From an uncultured Oscillospiraceae bacterium (GTDB lineage: Bacteria > Bacillota > Clostridia > Oscillospirales > Acutalibacteraceae), in the NCBI GenBank assembly GCA_900548545.1, contig URKX01000025.1, positions 1 to 36,773 of the forward strand: a stretch of 36,773 bases of DNA. The letters run 5' to 3'. The notes beneath the pieces were generated by a model. That model saw only the letters and a list, made by a program, of their open reading frames with translations. It ran no database searches and was not told the DNA's origin. Every line of letters begins with the position of its first letter. The stretch's first letter is position 1. Shown here piece after piece: positions 32,437 through 36,773 of the stretch. A program made the translations under genes and the position numbers.

Positions 32437-34035
32437 TTACATCCCCGTACCCTCTGGGGTAGGGGTATCCTGCCCAGCAGGAGGGGTGGGAGCCGGCGTG
32501 TCGGTCACCACAGGCTCCGGGGTGGGTGTGGCCGGAACGGGAGTGGGGGTTGCCGGGGCAGGCGTGGGCGTGGAAGGTGTGGGGGTTGCTGGCGTTGGAG
32601 TGGCCGGCTGGGGCGTTGGGGTGGGCGCCGGGGTGGGCGTGGGGTCTGCCTCAGAGGTGTTGCCCGACTCTTTCGATGTATCCACCTTATCCGTATCCGT
32701 GCCGGGGCCCACAGCGTACACCTTGCCGGTGGCGGGATAGCTGGAGGAGGAAAGCTCCTCGCTCTTCACCAGGGCGTCCCCCTTATAAAAGCTGCGGTAC
32801 GCCCGGGCGGTGTAACCGGTGTTCCCCGAGGACCGGCGCACATACTGGCCGGACGCCAAGCTGCTGTCCTCCCGGAAGCTCACCGAGGATAGAGGCGAAG
32901 TGGCCCCGGTCTGTTCCGAAGAAACCACCACTTTGTCCCATTCTTCCGGGAAGCAGCCGTAAAATTCCACGTACAAAGCGGTGCCGTCCATCCAAGCGGC
33001 GATGTACACCGGGGTTTCCAAGGGGTTTTTAAAGCGGAAGTCCAAGTTGCCGTAGTCCACAGTGGCGTCCAAACCAATGGGGCAATAGGAAGAGGGGATG
33101 GCGTGTTCCCAGCGCTCCACAATCTCCATGCCGGCATTCAGGGCCGCAATATACAGGGTACTGGAGCCTTGGCAGATCCCGCCGCCATACATCTGCACAA
33201 TCACACCACTGGAAATACCTCCCGCGGGAAGCCATCCGTTGTTGGGGTCTGTGCTGTCCCCCAGGGCGCCGTTGTAGGAAAACTCCTGCCCCGGCTGCAG
33301 GATAGTGCCGTTGACCTTGGAGAGGGCCAGCTTCATGTTGCTGTTGCCATTGGCCGTGTTGGTAGACACGGTGCTATAGCTGGAAAGCTTGACAAAGTGT
33401 TCCTGCAGATAGGCCTTTGTCTGCTTGGGTGCGGTCTCCAGGAATGCCGCCTGGATGTCTCCCCCGTGCTTTTGGGAGAGGAGCTGCCGCACGCTCTCCA
33501 AAGTTTTGGAAAGGTCTACCCGGCTGCCAGTCTGTTCGTCGGAGAAGGTAAAGCTGCCATCCTCCCCCCTGCCGGAAACGGAAGCGTCTTTCGCCTCGGT
33601 GACGCAGGCTTGGGCAGCGGCCAAAAGTTTTTTCTCCCCGGCCTCGGAAAGGTCCGTCACATAGTTTAGCGGGACGTCCTCCGCCTGGCGCTCTTCCAGC
33701 AGCCGGGGAAGAGTCAGGTCCAGCACATCCCGGGTGGCAAAATCCTCCCCGGAAAGGAGGATGGTATCGTCCCGGAATTTCACAGTGATCTCCAAAGAGC
33801 CCACCTGTTCTTCCATGGCATCCCGGGCAATCTCCAGGGCCTCCTCCACAGTCTTCCCTGCGATGTTTTTACCGCCAATGCTGGCGCCTTCCGGGAAGAG
33901 GCTTAAATCTTCCGCCTGGGATGCTTGGGAGGAAGGCTCCTCCTGGTTTGTATGGGAACAGGCGCAAAGGCCTGTGAGAAGCAGCAGGGAGGCCATCCCA
34001 GCCGCCCATTTTACCATCCATGTCTTCCGGCGCAT
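32437..34035 (-). CDS. VanW-family lipoprotein with a Thr-Pro-rich C-terminal tail
   Basis: A 532-residue exported protein. The N-terminus is a signal peptide (MRRKTWMVKWAAGMASLLLL) with a lipobox LCAC, so it is probably lipid-anchored. A PG_binding_4-like region follows (about 60-200), then the VanW domain: STNTANGNSNMKLAL, ILQPGQEFSYNGALG, GGGICQGSSTLYIAAL, DYGNLDFRFKNP and a nearby G5-like stretch (YTARAYRSFYKGDALVKSE). The last 80 residues are low-complexity TPTPAP-type repeats, suited to spanning the cell wall, with no sorting signal after them. VanW function is unknown, though it occurs in some vancomycin-resistance clusters; no other van gene is here. The start ATG 34035 has AAAGGA eight bases upstream. 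Confidence 0.9.
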   Translation of the reverse strand: MRRKTWMVKWAAGMASLLLLTGLCACSHTNQEEPSSQASQAEDLSLFPEGASIGGKNIAGKTVEEALEIARDAMEEQVGSLEITVKFRDDTILLSGEDFATRDVLDLTLPRLLEERQAEDVPLNYVTDLSEAGEKKLLAAAQACVTEAKDASVSGRGEDGSFTFSDEQTGSRVDLSKTLESVRQLLSQKHGGDIQAAFLETAPKQTKAYLQEHFVKLSSYSTVSTNTANGNSNMKLALSKVNGTILQPGQEFSYNGALGDSTDPNNGWLPAGGISSGVIVQMYGGGICQGSSTLYIAALNAGMEIVERWEHAIPSSYCPIGLDATVDYGNLDFRFKNPLETPVYIAAWMDGTALYVEFYGCFPEEWDKVVVSSEQTGATSPLSSVSFREDSSLASGQYVRRSSGNTGYTARAYRSFYKGDALVKSEELSSSSYPATGKVYAVGPGTDTDKVDTSKESGNTSEADPTPTPAPTPTPQPATPTPATPTPSTPTPAPATPTPVPATPTPEPVVTDTPAPTPPAGQDTPTPEGTGM

Positions 34036-34126
34036 CGCACCCATCCTTTCCCACTGCCAGCCCAAAGGATTCCCAAACATCAGGCGTGCCCTTCCTTTGG
34101 CAGATACTCGCATTCTTTGTGTTTCC

Positions 34127-34155
34127 ATTATACCTTCCCCCAGGGGAATTGTAAA
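34127..34155 (-). promoter_or_regulatory. Sigma-A promoter of the VanW gene
   Basis: TTTACA (34155-34150), 17 bp, perfect TATAAT (34132-34127). The spacer carries an inverted repeat with arms TTCCCC and GGGGAA, a possible operator. The leader to the ATG is about 85 nt. Confidence 0.85.
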
Positions 34156-34169
34156 GCGGCAGGGCGTCC

Positions 34170-34183
34170 ATTTTCGCGAAAAT
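34170..34183. promoter_or_regulatory. Perfect 14-bp palindrome between divergent promoters
   Basis: ATTTTCGCGAAAAT is a perfect palindrome. It stands about 15 bp upstream of the VanW gene -35 box and about 27 bp upstream of the glycosyltransferase -10. The position suits a regulator acting on both. Confidence 0.5.
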
Positions 34184-34206
34184 CACTAGCTTTTTATACC
34201 ACCCCG

Positions 34207-34215
34207 TGCTACAAT
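34207..34215 (+). promoter_or_regulatory. Extended -10 promoter of the glycosyltransferase operon
   Basis: TGC followed by TACAAT (34210-34215), five of six consensus bases; no good -35. The leader contains a small GCCGG/CCGGC stem (34238-34252). The 253-bp region between the two divergent genes holds no other gene. Confidence 0.6.
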
Positions 34216-34288
34216 ACATCTTGAGAGTATCTGTCTGCCGGGACCACCGGCTGACACGCCGGATTTGTGGAAAATGAGGAGAATTGTT

Positions 34289-35416
34289 ATGAAAATCATG
34301 TTATTGACAGCCGCCACCGGCGGGGGGCATCTGCGCGCCTCCGCCGCGGTGGAGCAGTACATCCGCGACAACACCGGTTACGATGTGGTCACCATCGACA
34401 CCCTGAAAGCCGTCAACCGGTTCCTGGACAAATCCGTGTGCGACACCTACCGCTTTATGGCCAAGCGGATCCCAGCCATGTTTGGCAGGCTTTATAAACA
34501 GACCAACCGGGAGAACCTGCTTTCCGACCTGGTCCCCAAGCTCAGCGGGGCTTTCAGCAACCTGCTGTACGCCAGTATTTCCAAGTACCATCCGGATGTG
34601 ATCCTGACCACCCACCCCTTTGCCACGGAAATGGTTTCCGACCTGAAAGAGGATGGTTCCATCACCGCTCCGCTGATCTGCATCCTCACGGATTATGGGG
34701 TGCACCGCGCTTGGATCGCCCCCTATGTGGACGCCTATGTAGTGGCCAGCGACGACATGGTACCGGAACTGACCAGTTTTGGTGTGGACCCGAAAAAGAT
34801 CTACCCCTTTGGCATCCCGGTCCACGGTGTATTTTTCCACCGGGAAGACCGGGATATGCTGCTGCGTGACCTGCGCCTCGATCCCAGCCTCCCCACCCTG
34901 CTGTTTATGGCGGGCAGCTTTGGGGTGTCCAACATCATGAAACTGTACCGGGACTTGGCCTCCACGGATGTAAAAATGCAGATCATCGTTATCACCGGCC
35001 GGAACCAGAAACTGTATGAAGCTTTTGAAAAGGAGATCGCCTCCCATCCGCAGCTTCCCACCCGGCTGATCTATTTCACCGACGAGGTGGAAAAATATAT
35101 GCACGCCAGCGATCTGCTGGTGACAAAGCCCGGCGGCCTCACCGTGTCGGAAGCCCTGGCTTGCAACTTGCCCATGGCCGTATTTGACGCCATCCCCGGC
35201 CAGGAGGAAGACAACGCCAATTTTCTTAAAACCCATGATATGGGTGTACGCCTGCACAAGGGCGACGATTTCGCGGAACAGATTTCCTCCCTGCTGATGG
35301 AGAAGCAGAAGCTGCAGGCCATGCGGGAGAACTGCGAGGAATTCGACAAATCCCAGTCCATTCCGAACCTGTTGGTGCTGATCCGCACCCTGACCAAAAA
35401 CGCGGGTACCGTATGA
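34289..35416 (+). CDS. UgtP/MGDG-synthase-like glycosyltransferase
   Basis: 375 residues of the GT-B type. The N-terminal domain begins MKIMLLTAATGGGHLRASAA, the MGDG-synthase signature, and the C-terminal donor site reads LVTKPGGLTVSEALACNLP with IPGQEEDNANFL. Relatives add glucose or galactose from the UDP-sugar to diacylglycerol at the inner membrane face, producing glycolipids and lipoteichoic-acid anchors. The same fold includes MurG, but the GGGH and PGQE features favour the UgtP group. Start ATG 34289 follows GAGGAG. The stop overlaps the next gene by four bases. Confidence 0.9.
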   Translation: MKIMLLTAATGGGHLRASAAVEQYIRDNTGYDVVTIDTLKAVNRFLDKSVCDTYRFMAKRIPAMFGRLYKQTNRENLLSDLVPKLSGAFSNLLYASISKYHPDVILTTHPFATEMVSDLKEDGSITAPLICILTDYGVHRAWIAPYVDAYVVASDDMVPELTSFGVDPKKIYPFGIPVHGVFFHREDRDMLLRDLRLDPSLPTLLFMAGSFGVSNIMKLYRDLASTDVKMQIIVITGRNQKLYEAFEKEIASHPQLPTRLIYFTDEVEKYMHASDLLVTKPGGLTVSEALACNLPMAVFDAIPGQEEDNANFLKTHDMGVRLHKGDDFAEQISSLLMEKQKLQAMRENCEEFDKSQSIPNLLVLIRTLTKNAGTV

Positions 35417-36114
35417 GCTTTTCACCGGAAGAATATAAAGAGCTTCTGGCCGAATTCCGGCGCTGCGCAGACGAAGCCTACAAAAAATTTAATGAGAGCC
35501 TGATTCCCGGTACGGAAACCGCGTACGGCGTCCGTCTGCCGAAACTCCGGGAAATGGCCAAAGATGTCATCCGGCGGGATGCTGAAGGCTTTCTGGCCGT
35601 CAGCCGGGCCGGCTCCTATGAGGAGATTCTGCTGCGCGGCCTGGTGATCGCCGGCATGAAAACTGGGATTTCCCGCCGTCTGGAACTGGTTTCCGCCTTT
35701 CTTCCCCTGATTGATAATTGGGCCGTCTGCGATTCCTTCTGCAGTACCTTCCGGTTCCCCAACGAGGAGGAGAAACAGCGGATGTGGGAATTCCTCCGGC
35801 CGCTGTTTCTCGACAGCAGGGAATTTTTTGCACGCTTCGCAGCCGTCATGCTGCTGGATCATTATGTGACGAAAGAATACCTGCCAGAGGGCCTCTCCCT
35901 GCTCAAAGGCGTCCGTTCAGAGGCCTACTACGTCCAGATGGCGGTGGCCTGGGCAGTTTCCGTCTGCTATGTGAAGTTTCCGGCCGAGACCCTTCCCGTG
36001 CTTCAGGAGAGGGTGCTGCCCCCATTCACCCAGAACAAGAGCATCCAGAAAATACGGGAATCTTTCCGGGTGGGGAAAGCGGATAAAGAGATGCTGCTGC
36101 AGTATAAGCTGTAG
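35413..36114 (+). CDS. AlkD-like DNA alkylation repair protein
   Basis: A 233-residue all-helical protein with HEAT-like repeats. YGVRLPKLREMAKDVIRRD, LRGLVIAGMKTG, IDNWAVCDSFCSTF and ASVCY-type helix ends (here WAVSVCYVKFP) match AlkD-family proteins. AlkD removes bulky or cationic alkyl-purines without base flipping, using a surface Trp and Asp; a D-N-W-A-V-C-D segment is present here. Activity of this member is not assured because many small AlkD-like proteins are untested. It starts in the ATGA overlap with the glycosyltransferase, so it is co-translated. Confidence 0.87.
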   Translation: MSFSPEEYKELLAEFRRCADEAYKKFNESLIPGTETAYGVRLPKLREMAKDVIRRDAEGFLAVSRAGSYEEILLRGLVIAGMKTGISRRLELVSAFLPLIDNWAVCDSFCSTFRFPNEEEKQRMWEFLRPLFLDSREFFARFAAVMLLDHYVTKEYLPEGLSLLKGVRSEAYYVQMAVAWAVSVCYVKFPAETLPVLQERVLPPFTQNKSIQKIRESFRVGKADKEMLLQYKL

Positions 36115-36233
36115 GACTCTCCCGATGGCTGATCGGAGGCCGCCCCTGCCGGGCAGCCCTCCCATCCCCGGAAAAACTCACCGTTATTCCAAAAAGCATG
36201 ATAGTAAACTTCAAAATGGAAGTGAGGAAGCTT

Positions 36234-36773
36234 ATGAAAATCGGTTGCTGCATGTCTCTTTTCGACGACCGGATTTTTTCCCTGTCTCAGGCTGGAGCCG
36301 ACTATGTGGAGATCGGGATTTCTGAACTAAACGGACATTCCCGGGAGGAAATTCTTCAGCGAGCAGACGCACTGAAGGCCTCTGGACTCTCCTGTCTTGC
36401 AGGCAACCTCCTGTTTCCCGGCGGCATGCCTCTGGTGGGAGAAGCGGTGGACAGGGAAAAGACGGCGGATTACCTCTCAGATGTTTTGGACAAAGTCGCC
36501 CTGCTGGGCATTCACACCATCGTGTTCGGCAGCGGAAAAGCGCGGGCCGTGCCGGAGGGCTATTCCCGGGAAAAGACCTGGGAACAGCTTCGCAGCCTTT
36601 GTTCCCAGCTGATCGCTCCCGCTGCGGAAAGCCGGGACATCGTCTGCTGCATCGAGCCGCTGAACCGGGGAGAATGCAACATTCTCAATACCTGCTCGGA
36701 ATCAGCCCGGCTGGTCCGGGAGGTGGACAAAACCAGCATTCGTCTGCTGGTGGACTTGTATCATTTTGACCTG
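36234..36773 (+). CDS. Sugar phosphate isomerase/epimerase-like TIM barrel (3' end outside window)
   Basis: An open frame of 180 codons runs off the right edge. It starts MKIGCCMSLFDDRIFSLSQ with DYVEIGISEL, typical of the xylose-isomerase-like TIM barrel (AP_endonuc_2). IHTIVFGSGKARAVPEGYS, CCIEPLNRGECNILNT and LLVDLYHFDL provide the metal-binding Glu, Asp and His positions of the family. The reaction is likely isomerisation or epimerisation of a sugar or an inosose-type substrate; not decidable. The ATG 36234 follows GAGGAAG. It lies 119 bp after the AlkD-like gene; that gap contains a GC-rich stem but no clear terminator or promoter. Confidence 0.85.
   Translation, partial: MKIGCCMSLFDDRIFSLSQAGADYVEIGISELNGHSREEILQRADALKASGLSCLAGNLLFPGGMPLVGEAVDREKTADYLSDVLDKVALLGIHTIVFGSGKARAVPEGYSREKTWEQLRSLCSQLIAPAAESRDIVCCIEPLNRGECNILNTCSESARLVREVDKTSIRLLVDLYHFDL

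Noticed and set aside
32486..32740. Val-Gly repeat frame on the plus strand
   Set aside because: It is the complement of the Thr-Pro repeats of the VanW lipoprotein and has no independent support.
34036..34128. Longer VanW start at 34128
   Set aside because: It would begin inside the -10 box of the gene's own promoter, and the added residues lie before the signal peptide.
1..36773. CRISPR arrays, insertion sequences, tRNA or rRNA genes, prophage or toxin-antitoxin modules
   Set aside because: No regularly spaced repeats, transposase or integrase, cloverleaf or rRNA stretches, or paired toxin/antitoxin frames were seen on either strand.

Overview
The window looks like chromosomal DNA from a GC-rich, endospore-forming, Gram-positive anaerobe of the Clostridia, probably in the Oscillospirales/Ruminococcaceae range. 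The evidence is the Firmicutes infC-rpmI-rplT order, AddA/AddB instead of RecBCD, spoIIR, an MEP-pathway ispE, strong GGAGG-type ribosome sites, frequent GTG/TTG starts and extended -10 promoters. Genus level is inference. There are no rRNA or tRNA genes, CRISPR arrays, insertion sequences or phage genes. Gene density is high and most genes are on the minus strand.

Region 1 (1-1319, minus) is the translation operon infC-rpmI-rplT (rplT cut by the window edge). It has a consensus promoter, an approximately 170-nt leader ending in an intrinsic terminator (an L20-type attenuator), and an infC gene that appears to start at AUU. Region 2 (1320-11846, minus) holds a pair of palindromic GC-rich direct repeats, a GH2 beta-mannosidase with its own promoter, the addB-addA recombination helicase-nuclease operon, and spoIIR.

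Region 3 (11839-14836, plus) is a heavy-metal/manganese-type exporter followed by an OmpR-type two-component pair, closed by a terminator. Region 4 (14835-19636, minus) contains a 52-codon membrane ORF, ispE, and a tightly coupled Lrp regulator / aminotransferase / DUF362-ferredoxin module. A PHP-domain phosphatase lies upstream of that module.

Region 5 (19745-21544, plus) is the ACT-domain / PFL-family (UPF0210) pair under a near-consensus promoter. Region 6 (21511-25900, minus) has a type-B carboxylesterase with a shortened C-terminal half, a multi-pass membrane protein, cinA, and an RNHCP zinc-ribbon gene whose ribosome site sits in a hairpin.

Region 7 (25901-32356, minus) is a compact operon: NAD synthetase, D-2-hydroxyacid dehydrogenase, cysteine desulfurase, ThiI and a nucleotidyltransferase-fold protein. 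The desulfurase/ThiI pair should make 4-thiouridine in tRNA. Region 8 (32437-36773) starts with a VanW-family lipoprotein (minus) with a long Thr-Pro tail. It is divergent, across a palindrome-rich promoter region, from a UgtP/MGDG-synthase-like glycosyltransferase, an AlkD-like protein and a TIM-barrel sugar isomerase cut by the right edge (plus).

I see no obvious new defence or mobile system. The best candidates for undescribed biology are the Lrp/aminotransferase/DUF362 module, the 52-codon ORF behind ispE, the ribosome-site hairpin of the RNHCP gene, the nested palindromic repeats beside the mannosidase, and the nucleotidyltransferase in the thiI operon.
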